Part shown: in pieces, positions 33,909 through 46,369 of the stretch
How the letters are laid out: each line of letters starts with the position of its first letter
Position numbering within the stretch: the stretch's first letter is position 1
Origin: Ceratotherium simum simum
Lineage: Eukaryota > Chordata > Mammalia > Perissodactyla > Rhinocerotidae
DNA length: 64,000 nt
Direction: 5' to 3'
Assembly (NCBI RefSeq): GCF_000283155.1
Contig: NW_004454290.1
Span: 151,676 to 215,675 of the forward strand
Translations under genes and position numbers: made by a program
The notes under the pieces: model-generated
The model's input: only the letters and a program-made list of their open reading frames with translations
Databases searched by the model: none
Told to the model about the DNA's origin: nothing

Positions 33909-36900
33909 CTTCATGGCATTTTGCACCACACTTCATTTTCCCCATCTAAGTGCCTCTGAGAAACTCATTGTAATCGAGTTTCGCAAAAATGGCTCAGTGC
34001 TTGCTGCAGAGAGTGCGAGACAATCGGATAATTCCAGGTTCCATTTCCCTGAAATAAATCAAAAGCTTTATAACTTTTATATATTTTTATGTAAATAAGA
34101 TTTTTTTTAATATTCCTCTACTAAACACAGTTTTCAAACTGCTAGAAAGAATTATTTCTAAAGTCATTATTAGACCTTACATCAGATAATTTTTTCATGA
34201 GTGTATTTCCCAACTGCCCAAGCTTAAGAAGTAAAGAAATTAATTCTCTCGATGCAAAAATCATCCAGCATTTTTAATGTATCCAGTCTTCATTTATATA
34301 CTTTTCAGTATATTTATACACTTTTACATTATTTTGTGTTCAGGAATGATTAGCATCTGCTACCAGAACTTTTTGTTTTTACATTTTTGTAGTCAATAGC
34401 AAATCTTAGCTTCCTAGACTCTGAGTTAAATGATTAGAAATTTCTGAAACTCATTGTATCCATAGAATTTGGAGATTATAATTTTTGTTCTGTCTTATTT
34501 ACTAGAAACTGATCCTAAACTTAGTAGGTATAATTATTTATTTATCTGAAGTTGGTATTAGAATGCTCACATGAGCAGGTTTCAAAGCTCTTTCACACAA
34601 ATAGAAAGTTTTCATTCTGTAACCATGAAGTTATTTGTTTTAAATATAATTATAAAGGATGTATATATCATGTATAGCCCCATTATATACACATATGTGT
34701 GTACTAGTTATATGTTTTCTATATGAAGAAATAAGAAAGGCAAACCAATGAGACAGTTTTCCTACATAATACCTCCACCTGGAAAATGAGTTTCTGTCTA
34801 TTTCAGGACACTGAGGGAAATCTAATTTTCTGGCTATTACTTATCCTTGTCTTATCAATTTCTCAAGAACTTTTCTGGATCTCTTTTCAACTAATTCCTG
34901 TCTAATCCACTATACCCTCACTCCACTAATGATGAGGTGTAGAGTGGACCACAGAAGCTGGAATTCTCTGATTCTGATTCAGTACATGTATCTACCCAAT
35001 ACTCAAAAAAATTGCTTGAATTGTTTGTCACTCAGACCCATGAGGACAGCTGATTTCAGTTAAGTGGATTTTTTTTTGCATACTATTAATATAACCACAC
35101 AGTCTAAATGAGTTGTGTTATTGATATACTTTCCCTTTTCATTTTGTGTGGAGACCCAGTGGCACAGTTCATCTGAGAAGGCAGCTGCCATCTATTCAAG
35201 AAGACATCAGAGACCACTGCAGTGTGTTATGTCAGTACCATGGATAGAAAGATAAGAGAGTCCAAGAATAAAAATGATCTTCCAGCCAAATATCCACAGG
35301 CTATAAAATTAAGGTGAAATATCCTTCCATTTGGTGTGAAAAGATCTACATTTTAGGTCTAGTTTTGTGTAAATTTGGGCATGACATTTAGCATGGATGT
35401 TGTCTCCAAATTTTAAAATTAAAGGGGATGAGGTAAGCAATAACTGTAGTAAACTATTAGGATGCATGGAAAATATTTAAGCAGAGGCTCCTTGCATAAC
35501 ATCTTGCAGAAGGAATTTTGACTTTGGGTAAGAGTTGAGTACTGACCCCTAAGAGCCGTGTCAACTCAGGGAGTCCAAGAGTCTCTAGTTAAATGATCCA
35601 TAAAGTCCTCTGATGATATTCTATAATCTATGGATGGAATTCAGGTTACGATCCTTGGGATGACATCTCTGCACCTTATTTTTCTAACTTCTTAGATGCT
35701 CCAAGTGGATTTTATGTAATCTGGATTTAAATAGGGATCCAGTACTTGAGGGTAGTGGGTACCTCAAATAGGGAGCAAATCTACATATTTTTCAGATGCA
35801 AAACTTTATATATATTCAAATAATTATATGAAGGAAAGCATCAATCAATTAATAGAGAAATTATGTAGATGGCCTCAGAGAGTAACGAAGTGGAATTTTT
35901 ATCTTTTTAGATACACATTAAAATCCTGAATTTGCCTTATTACAATGGAGTTTAAGTATCAGATTTCAATTCTAGTTAAAAACATACATCCGTTAGTACA
36001 CATTAGAGAGAGAAGAGGAGAATTAGTAAATATCTGTTTCATTTAATCCATCAATCAACCAATCTAAAAGAACAGAAAAGAACAGGAAAGGACATCTAGT
36101 TGGGAGCAAAAATGACCCATTCTAATCATTAAGAAAAATTCAGAGAACTCTATGGACCTTGTCCAATCACTCTTAGTACTTTGAGTTAAAGGTGTCTCCT
36201 GATTTTCCTTCTTAACATTGCCACTTACTGGAATTGCCTTGACTGACCTCTGTGAGAGGTTGAGGAGGAGTTATTCTCAAGCACTACCCATCACTTAGGT
36301 CTAGGCCCCACAAAGCCCCAGAGTAGATCAATATTCCCCCAGCTCAGTAAGTACCTACATTGCTCTCTTCCTTTCAATTCAGACAGAAGCAGTCATTTAG
36401 TATCTGACATCCCTTGACAAGTAGGTTCTAAGCCAAAGTTTAGAATCTGAAGATATAAAAGTAGAAAAGGGTGAATCTGCCTTGAGATAGATTTCATCTG
36501 CATTAGTAGAGGTAACCTCCCTATCCATCAAGACTCTCAGCTTCTCCAGCCAAAGTCACTCTCTTTAGAAGTTCTGGTGACCAACATGGGATGTGGTTAT
36601 TATAAGCATGTACTGTGATTGTTGGACTCCTGAGGCTGGATCTACTGCCCTGGAGGCATTGTCTTGGGTTAATTAGAAGTCAGGTTTATTTTGGATACAT
36701 AATGTCACCAGTTTCTCAAAGGTAACCTTAGTTGAGTAACCTGGGGAGTAGGAGCCATTAGTATAATTAGCCCACGTCAACATTGGACGTTGAGTCCCTG
36801 TGTGATGGATTCTGAAGGAGAAATCACCACAATTAATACAGTGATGCAGATACTAAGTGGAAACTTTTCATTGAATTTTAAGTCAGAAAACTGGTGTATT

Positions 36901-37087
36901 TGTCCAGCGATTCTCAATTTTAGTGTTTATAACAGTCACAAGAGGGCTTAATTACAAACTCTTCTTCTCAGGTTCTTGTCCATAGAAATTCTAATTATGA
37001 ATATTGGGATGTTCTGCAAAAACCTGAATGTTTAACAAGTATCTTAAAACTAGTTGAGCTCTATCATTAAATTGCTTGTTATAATGC
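33909..37087. other. Intergenic sequence, unit B
   Basis: Collinear with 13451-16639. AT-rich, with no gene and no nameable repeat. Confidence 0.45.
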
Positions 37088-37515
37088 AAATTTTTTTTAC
37101 TAGAATGACAAAATATAAAGTTGTCGATTTCATCCAAGCTAATCAAACCCAGTATAATTCCAATCCAAATCCCAGTATGAACTATGAAGGCAACCTGACC
37201 ATCAAATTTCTAAATTTTATATGGAAAAATAAGACAATTTTGAAAAAGGACAAGTAATATAGGGGCTTACTCTTCCCAGTAGGAAGATGCCTTTGTAATA
37301 AGAGCATGCTCCTGAAACAGGAAGAGATAAACAGCACAAAGGTATAGAAAAGGGAGCTCAGATATTGATCTATGTATGTTTGGGAACTTGGTTTTTGGTA
37401 GAATTGACTTCATAAGTCAATAAGAAAACTGATTACTTAGTAAATAATGCTGGGAAACCTGTTTTCACGTATGCAGCTCATCACTCAGAAGATGTCCTTG
37501 TAGAACAATAAAATG
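37088..37515 (+). mobile_element. L1 ORF2 3' fragment, unit B copy
   Basis: Paralogue of 16640-17060 ('aattttatatggaaaaataa', 'tttgggaacttggtttttgg'). Confidence 0.58.
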
Positions 37516-39914
37516 GCTTACCAATGGCTCAGTTACGGCACCAACTGTGTGACAACACCTGATGGAGCCCATATGTCTACTCAAGGCTGTATATACTCTG
37601 AACTGGCAACTTTATTGTGTCCATTCTTCAATAACAATAATATCTAAGTCTAGGAATCAGTGTGAGGGGAGATGGAAATGGTCTCTTCTGGTATTACCCT
37701 TAATGACTGACACACATAAGTTTGAGCTCTAGAGTTTAGAGGAGCTATTTCCTAAAGGAGTGTTGCTTTTATAGGAAACATAAAAATTAAAATTGAGGCT
37801 TGTCCTTGGCCACTTCAATGTACTTTGTTCTGTCATACAACTAATCTACAAACAGAAAGGGGCTTATTACACCAGCTAGGGTAATTCATTCTAATTTATT
37901 TTATGATTGCCACAGAATAGATTTATTTTTCTGAAAATGTTTTGCTCAATATAAGAATTTAAACTTAACTTCTAGATCTGTAAGTTATAGATAGATCAAT
38001 CATTTTTAAGAGTATCATTTAGAATAAGAAAGAGAGCTAAATATTTTAACGAATACGTACTTTTGAAAAGTACACTTATTCTAAGTTTTTAGGGCTGTAC
38101 TTCTAAAGATTGAACATTATTCATTTCCCATTGATATATATTGACTTTCTTGATGACAGAGCCAATAATGTTTTTTTTTCTTTTTTAAAAAAAATTATTT
38201 GTTTTTTTTATTTTTGAAAATGTATTCCAAATGGATAAATAAGAATTGTATATGTTTATGGTATACAACATGATGTTTTGATATACATATACACTGTGAA
38301 ATGTACTTACCTTGGAGTTCCAAACAGTGTGGAAACTGGGTTCAAAGAGTAATATTCTAAGATCTAGGAGTGGATGCTGCTAGTCTTTTAAAGTGTAGCA
38401 CCATTATGGAGTATTTCATTGGTCTAAGCAGTCATAATGGGACCACCCATATTCTAGGGGAAGGGAAACAGAGCACACATATCTCACTGGGAAGAGGCTC
38501 GAAGTATTTGTGGTTATCTTTAGTTTTGTATAATCTTCCCTCTAATCACAACTTATTTACATTCTTACCACTTGCAATATATATATACTCTCCCCCAAGA
38601 CCCCACAAGATCTCATGCAATTGCAGCATCTGGCTGCCTCTGGCTAAAGGTCCATGACCTTGCAATCTAAATCAAATCCATGTACATGTGATGTAGTTTA
38701 GGTGTAGTTTCTTTCCATTCGAGGATCTGCAAACTGAAGATGCAAATTATCTGCTCCTGACTATATTCAAAATACAATGATGAGATAGGCATAGGATAAC
38801 TGCAATAGACACTCCCTTTTGAAATGAGGCACGTAGCAGTTACTGGTCCATAAAAATTCTGAAATCCAACTGGGCACATGTTGCCAGTTCTTTGATTAGG
38901 ACTCAGTCCTATTTCCTGAGAAAGATTCTCCATGGCTTTTGGCTCTAACCTGTGGAGTCTTTTGCCCACTCTCTGATAGTTCTTCCTTATCCATAGTCAG
39001 TATTTGCAGGTGAGTAGTTTTCTCAGTCTGATTCCTCAATGTAAAAAGGTTAGAAGAATTGAAGTCTTTTCATTTTTATTATGTCTGTGCCCCTTGGCAC
39101 AAGTTGATATAATTTCTTTAAAAAACTTTCGGGGTTTCTAACGTATCAATTTATAAAATTAATTCTATTAGATAAAAGTCACACCTACATTTTTTTCCTT
39201 ATTATGGGCTACCTGTGAGGCTGCTGTATGATTATTCCCTTAAGTTCATAAAAAGAGCTATTGTTCAACTTAGAGCATTTATACCATCAGGATACTTGGA
39301 AACTTTACTTGGTATAGAATTAAGTATTTCTGAGTTCTAACCAAGAGTCTTACAGTTACCTTCTTGTGATCTTTACCCTGTGACAATGGTTTCTTGATAG
39401 CATCTTGGGTTTAATCTTCTCCCTGAAGCCATTTCCTACTTTGAGAATCTTTGTTGGGAGAGATGGGGGATGGGATGAGAAACAACTTTATTTTCAAACC
39501 CATCAGGTTCTGTATTTTTTACATTTCCTCTAAATTCTTCTCAAAAACTAAACAACATCTTCTTTTGTTCATATCTTTCTTCTCATATTTTATCTTTGAT
39601 TTGCACTTTCTATGATCTTCCTAGAAATTTCTCCAGTAAGTCTTATGAGATCACTAAATGCTTTTTCTGTTTTCCAGGCTATGGTATGCCAAACTTCCCA
39701 GCAAAGCATAATAATTATCTTTTTTTTTAACCAAACTATAATGACATTTTTCTGTCTGTCCTTCAAATGCTTACCAAGAGTTGCCTCCCGGCTCTTTCAC
39801 CTTTCTGTAACAAAATTCTTAACCCTTTTTAGATTCTCTCACTATGAATTCCAAAGTCGATGTAATATGTTTTAAGTTTTAATTACATTAGCACTCTGAC
39901 TTTAGATACCAAAA
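37516..39914. other. Intergenic, repeat-derived, unit B
   Basis: Collinear with 17061-19439, including the L1-end-like passage at 38195-38310. No gene. Confidence 0.42.
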
Positions 39915-40260
39915 TCTGTTGTAGTTATTTAATGCTGCATAACAAACTACCCGTGATTTTAGCTGTTAAAATAACAGCAAATATTTATTTTGCATACAGT
40001 TTGGCAGGGTTTCATGACAGCTGCCTATATTTGCACTTTGTGAGGTTCTCCTTCGTGGCTCAAGCGGGGCTGAGGGATCCATTTCCAAGATTGCTCACTT
40101 ATGTGGCTGGATAGTTCATGTTAATTTTTGGCTGTGTGCTTATCTGGTCTAGGAGCTAGGAGTCTTGGTTTCTCACCGGTTGGATTCTCTAAGGGCTGTA
40201 TGGGCTTCCTCAAAACATGGTTGCTAGGGTCCAAAAATTAATGTTCAAAGAGACAGGATG
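39915..40260. mobile_element. Old interspersed repeat (MaLR/LTR-like), unit B copy
   Basis: Paralogue of 19440-19800 ('atgctgcataacaaactac', 'gggctgagggatcc', 'ggattctctaagggc'). Confidence 0.4.
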
Positions 40261-42870
40261 AGAAGAGAAGTAGAAGATGCCAGACTTTAGAGTCCAGGGT
40301 TTATAAACTAATACATTATCAGTTTTGCTACAGTCTATTGGTCAAAGTAATCACTCAGCCTACCTAGATTCAAGGCAAAGAGGCATGTACATCATCTACC
40401 TAAGTGAGAAGTCTGAAAAATGTGTGACTATATTTCACCTTCTGCACATCTAGAGGAAGATAAAGCCTGTGAATGAATCTTCTTAGCAAAGTATTTCCTG
40501 AAGATCTAGCCATAGTCCTAATCTCTGACATAACTGAAGGAGAAAGAAACCACCGAGTCCTGTTCATCAAATTTTTACTTGATAACTTGGGCTTTTCTCC
40601 TACTGTCCCATGCCTGTAGCATCTCTGACGTAACTCGTACAAGAGCAGTTCATGTGAATCCCTCATAGAGACATCCATGAGTGTCTAGCATTTGCCCCAT
40701 TTCCAGCACAAGTGTCAAACTCACTGACAGAGGGAATAAATATGCAACCTGAAATTAGGAGGAAGCTCTACTGAAGGAGAAGTCTTGGCTAAAACCTATA
40801 TAAGGGCACTATCACAGTTTTCTTCATAATTCAAATTTTATTTATTTATTTGTTAAGAAAATATTTATCATGCTTACATTATATTCTGGGAACTGTTTCC
40901 CTGTGTCTGAAGACTTATTCTGCCTCTTCCATTTTGATATGCTGCCCTCTGTTCGTTGGATCTTTCTTCCCATTTTCTGGCTTTCAGAAGTGAGAATTTG
41001 AAATAGATCTTTTTCTCCAACCTAAGAATAAAAATTTAGAGTCTTTATGTAGGGACACTCAAAGGAGACAGTTCCATTGATGTCTTTTTTAACAAATGGT
41101 GCCCAGAAAACCTCCAGCTCTCTAATGAGTACCTAGAAAATTTCTAAGAGGAAATCAACTATCCCCATGGTGTATTGGAAAGGGCCTTCTCATAGTGTCT
41201 TACCAAGGTTCTACTTGCTAATTAAGGAAATTATGGCCAAATATTGGGCACAATGTGATAATTAGCTCTCTATGGAGATAGGGATCTCAATTACCAACCA
41301 AGCCATTGAGGGCATGGCTAATGTAAAAAGGAAAGACCATTAGTGATACTCATTGAGGTAATGAATAACCTGCCCATGGAGAAAGGCACAGGTAATATTT
41401 TTCTATGAAGTAATGTAGATAGCTTTCTTATACTGCTTTAGAGAGTTTGTGGAAAATAGAAGAACCCTGGGGCATTATGACAGGGAAGAAAACTTTGGCA
41501 AATTTCACCTTGGAACCTTCATAGAAGTCTCTAGGAAGTGTCAGAAAATTGAAGACATCTTCATGTCATCAAAACTTCAATTTGAAGAAATGTGAAATTT
41601 TGATTTTTATTTTGGGACTTTGATTTCCTTATTGAGAAATGCCATGACAATCCAGTTGTTGATTTGTATGTCATATTTAAAAATTGTTGGGTTTTCCCAT
41701 GAGCCAATGATATGTTTACCTCTCGTTATTAGCAGTGGAAAATAAGAAATGTGATCAAATGACAGAAAGGACAGCAGTATACTGAAAAATGTAAGTATAA
41801 AGATGGAGACCAAGGCCAAAAAGGAAAGCAAGGCTATGGGAAAAGCTTTTATTTTTTTCATAGGGAAGACATAGTCTAAGAAAGAAAGAAAACAAACATT
41901 GATAGAGAACATGGAATGTATGGTGAACATCAAAAGTGTTTCTGTTTAGAAGGCACATGGTTGTGCAAAGGGGACCCATGTACTATAAAACAAACTAATT
42001 GGAATCATTATTAACTCTTTAATGGACTATTTCATTTATTTATTCATCAAGTGCTTATATCTCATTTATTTAAATATTGGGTTAAGTTTTGAGAATATAG
42101 AGAGAATAAGATATGGTCTTTATCATTGAGGCTCTGAAGTCCTTTGGGGAGACAAACAGGAAAAATAATTTTGATATAACATGTTGAGTATTCTGATAAA
42201 GATGCATGAAACAGTCTTTGAATGTACTAAGCTTTAAATATGCTAAGAACAGCAAACTCTCCCTAGACAGATTAAAGAAAGTTTAACTAGTGATTTTAAA
42301 ACATGTAAAGACTGAGTGGGCCACATGAAGGTGAGATATTGGAGACTGAGATCTCTCTCTTCCTTTCTCTCTCTCAAGCATAGAGTCTTGAAACACAAAG
42401 GTATATATAGGAAATTGTATTTCAGTGCAGTTCCTGTGTGATGAAGATTTAGAGGATGAAGTTGTAAATGTAGATGAGGATGAGAATTAGCTGTCTTAAT
42501 AACCTGCTTAAGGAAATTGAATTTACCCTATAGGACATGAAGAGTTAGTGAGCAGGATAATGAAAAATCAATTCAATCTTTTCATTTGTTAAAAAGACAA
42601 ATTGATTGCCCAATTTTTCCTTTTTTGTTTTTTGTTTTTCCTCTTTTTCATTTTTCCAAAGTTTGTCTCTGAACCTGTAATATTCTCCTTGCCAAGCTCA
42701 GGACACTATCTCCTATTTACCACATATTTTATGCAACATCCTAGACTGGGTTAAGTGGAGTCAAATATTTCCATAGTGAATTTTATTTTCAAACTTCAGT
42801 TCCCACATAGATTCCAAGGATGAGCTTGAAGAGTAGATGGCACATTGTGGGGTGGAGGGGGCTGGATGGT
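40261..42870. other. Intergenic sequence, unit B
   Basis: Collinear with about 19801-22420. No gene. A (TCTC)n-rich insertion near 42352-42375 is not present at the matching place in unit A (around 21932). Confidence 0.42.
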
Positions 42871-42906
42871 CATGGAATAGCCATTGAGTTCATGGAATAG
42901 CCACTG
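42871..42906 (+). repeat. Short tandem duplication at a deletion scar
   Basis: The 20-base stretch 42871-42890 is repeated almost exactly at 42891-42906 ('catggaatagcc' plus 'attgag'/'actga'). It is followed directly by sequence matching 22672 onward, so about 230 bases found in unit A are missing here. Confidence 0.7.
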
Positions 42907-44829
42907 AACATAAGAGTTCAAGCTCTTGATTCTAGTTCCATTTCAAAATTTTGCTAAACCTTCGTCTAAGCAAAAGAGAAAACAGTAATATAAATTTTGT
43001 AACTTGCAAAGGACTTTAATCAACAATGAAGTATTTTTAACATTAAAAAGTTTAGCTAACGAGATAATGGAGGAGAGCAGTTGATAATCAAAAATGAAAA
43101 TGAGATAGCAGCAATTTTCAATGAATCTTTTGTCCCTGCATTTGGAGACTGATGTCAGAGAGATTTTTCATTGCAAAATGTTGAAGCAGAAGGTTAATGT
43201 TGAATACTACATTAATATTAAGGGCACAAGTTTGGAAAACCCCTTGATTCAAATGCCATCTACTTGAGAGTTTTGAAATAATTTAGAAGTGAAACTGAGA
43301 TCATTGCTCATTTAGTTTTTCAACAAGTTTTCAATCACTTCATATATATTAGATACTATTGACTGTATTGAGATGCAGGTTCTGGTCTCTAGTAAGTTAA
43401 AATTTGTGGAGTCAAAGACAAACTTATACTACCAGAGGCAAAGCAAGTAAGAATTCTAGTGATTGCTCAGGAAACCCAGAGAAATTGGTAAAGCACAATT
43501 AAGAATTTGTGGAAAGAATTCAATGAGTATATATTTTTTTAAACTAAGAATTTAAAGAAGGTTGCTAACTTTAAAGAAGAAGAAGAAAAGCAACAACAAA
43601 CATAAAACATGGACTATTTCCAGATTTAGGAGGTAGTATGAAAAATCACATCATTCTTCAAAATTTCTCAATGCTAAAGTGCATGTGAAGGAGTGTATAA
43701 TGGCAGTTATTTATGAGTGGAAAAGTACATTTGGGAAAATGTTGGAGGAGGTCATCAAGAGGACGTGACTGCCAGTTGACCTGTGAGCTGGACCTGGGCA
43801 ATTAGAGGCTCCTCACTCCCTCCCCTGTCCTTGGAATGTAAGTTCTGCCCATGATTCCCACAGTGGGGGCTGTTTCAAGTACATAGCCTTGAGAGAGTAA
43901 GGTGTTGTTGAGACCATCTGGACAGCATCCTTTACTGAACCTCGCTAAGGCTTCTATATAAACTTTTAAGATTCTGGTGAGTTGGTGAGGAGATCTAGTC
44001 ACGTTGTGGCCATCCAAGACAAACTTAATATGTAAGTCCCTTTGTTTATTAAAACTGCCATCTACTAATATGGAGCGGTCTGTCTCTTTTTTTGGTCTCT
44101 CCTTGCACTCTGCATACTGGGTCAGTTTGCAAATCAACAGAAAAGTATGAAAGACCGTGAATATAGTTGTTTTAACTTTATAGATAATTGAGGGTCAGTT
44201 AGTTTTGTTAATGGGATAGAACTTGTCTTATAGAAAGACAACTTTGCTGCTATTGTGGAGGATGGCTTGGAGTGAAAAGAGATTGAATCAAAGGAGTCTG
44301 TTTATAGTTCTCTTGTAATAGTCTGGGAAGAGCTAATTTCTTGCAGACAGGAAGAAATGGATCCTAAATGTATCACAGAACTAAAACAGATGGGATGTGG
44401 AGGAAGAGAAAATTCACATGTTTAAACATGTCTCAGAAATTTACAGCTCGGATGAGTAAGAATATTTTGAAACTTATTATTGAGAAACAGAATCCAGGTG
44501 AGGGAAGAGATTTGGGCAGGTGGTGGGAGGGGATAAGAGTAGTTAGATTAAAATATGTACAATATAGTACCAATAACAATAATTGTTCCAGAGGCCTTAG
44601 GAAAAGTATCTGAGCCTCACTACTCAGGAATTCAGGGAAAGAGCCTAGGAACAACAGTTTGTTGGGTCAGTTATATCAAGGGTAAGATCTATAACCAAAT
44701 GGAAAACCAGTGAATGCTAACGCAAAACTAAATTATTCTAGCCATGTATTTCCTGCAAGGGAAAATCAGGCCTTGTGTCCTATAAGAGTTTGTAAAGGAA
44801 TCTTAAAACTTGTTCTAAGGCCATAGCTG
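42907..44829. other. Intergenic sequence upstream of the OR10R pseudogene
   Basis: Collinear with 22672-24815 minus the unit-A ERE (empty site at 44051). About 60 bases near 43200-43265 have no counterpart at 22955-22975. No gene. Confidence 0.42.
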
Positions 44830-44946
44830 TAGTTCTAAACCAAATTAATTTTAATGAATGACTGCATGGAAATGGGGTATATGATTAGTGATGAAAGAGA
44901 ACTGTGTTCTTTAAGGGCAAGCAACACAAAGACAGATCAATGGATG
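44830..44946. promoter_or_regulatory. Conserved block upstream of the OR10R pseudogene, unit B
   Basis: Paralogue of 24816-24932, three differences in 117 bases. The homeodomain-like cores are intact. Confidence 0.37.
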
Positions 44947-45435
44947 TTTCCTTAAATGAACTATGGATTAAAAGCAGGTGGGAGATGGATCTTCAGACAT
45001 TGGTCCTATTATTTATAGAATCTATGTATCATTAATGTAGATAGAACTATGACTACTTAAAATCATAACTAATATAGTTAAAGGTTTTTTGGAGGACTAG
45101 ATTACCAAAAAATTAAGTTGAGATTACATAAGTCTGCAAGGAGGGGGCCTGAAGGATAGGCTTTATTGGAGCAAATACCTGTACACTTCATGTGAACACT
45201 TGCCCTCAAATTCACTGGTAAAATCATTGGCAGAAAAATAGCACTGTGGGTGCATGATAATTTGGGATAATTTTTGAGTAATTTGCAATCCTTTCTTTCT
45301 CCCTCATTCCTGGTGTTTCTCATTCATACCAGACTGGTGCTAGCTACTTTATGAAGGGTGAGTCTCCCAGATCTCTCAGCTCCAAAGGTTTCTGGACCTG
45401 ATCATATTGGCTTTATTCCATACAATCAGCCCTCC

Positions 45436-46369
45436 ATGGCTAATGCCTCCTGCGTTGCTGAGTTCCTCTTGCTAGGTTTCTCCAGCCTTGGGGAATTGCA
45501 GCTTGTCCTCTTTGTGATCTTTCTCTGCCTCTACTTGACCATCCTGAGTGGAAATATCAACACCATCTCGGTAATCCACTTGGATTGCAGCCTCCACACA
45601 CCCATGTACTTGTTTCTTTGTGTCCTCTCTACCTCTGAGATCTTCTACACAATTGTTATCCTGCCTAAGATGCTTATCAATCTGTTCTCTGTACTCAGGA
45701 CGCTCTCTTTTATGAGTGGTGCCACCCAGATATTCTTCTCCCTTGGTTTTGGTATCACCAATTGCCTGCTTCTGACAGTGATGGGTTATGATAGTTATGC
45801 TGCCATCTGCTTTACACCACCCCATTCTTATGAGCTGGAGGGTTAGTGGACCACTGGCAACAATTTGTATTCTTAGTGGCTCCCTAATATCTCTGGAGGG
45901 GATAAGTTTGGTCTTTAGCCTCTCTTTCTGTGGATCCCACAAGATCAATCACTACTTTTTTGATATTTCACTGGGCGTTCATCTCACCTGTGCTGAAACC
46001 TACATCAATGAACTGGTCATCTTCATCTTTGGGGTCTTAGTGCTTATTGTGCCCTTGTTCTTCATCTACATCTCTTAACAGCTTTCTTTTCCATTCTATC
46101 TTGAATATCCCACCAAAGGCAAGGAAAAAGCCTTCTCCACCTGTGCCTCCCATCTCATTGTGGTCATTGTCCATTATGGCTGTGCTTCCTTTGTCTACCT
46201 GCGACCCTCAGTCAAATATACATCAGGCAAAAACAGGCTGGTGACAGTGACCTATGCCATCATCACCCCACTGTTGAACCCTATGGTATACAGCCTCAGG
46301 AACAAACATATACAGTTGGCCATTCAGAAAATGATTAGGAAGACTGGGTTTCCTCTTAAGACTTTATAA
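45436..46369 (+). pseudogene. OR10R2-like pseudogene: OR10R pseudogene (frameshift, stop, lost motifs), unit B
   Basis: Paralogue of 25418-26359, eight bases shorter (934 against 942). The frame is normal for 125 codons, then a 5-base deletion at 45811 shifts it and a TAG follows at 45844. The remaining receptor continues in another frame, which has its own TAA at 46076-46078 in TM5, where SYG should stand, amid small indels with a net loss of three bases. It then runs open to the normal terminus. Key residues are also gone: the TM3 Cys95 is Gly, GYDRY reads GYDSY, PMYFF reads PMYLF, and the ECL2 cysteine in YFCDIS is Phe. The several independent lesions mean long-standing loss of function. 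Confidence 0.95.
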
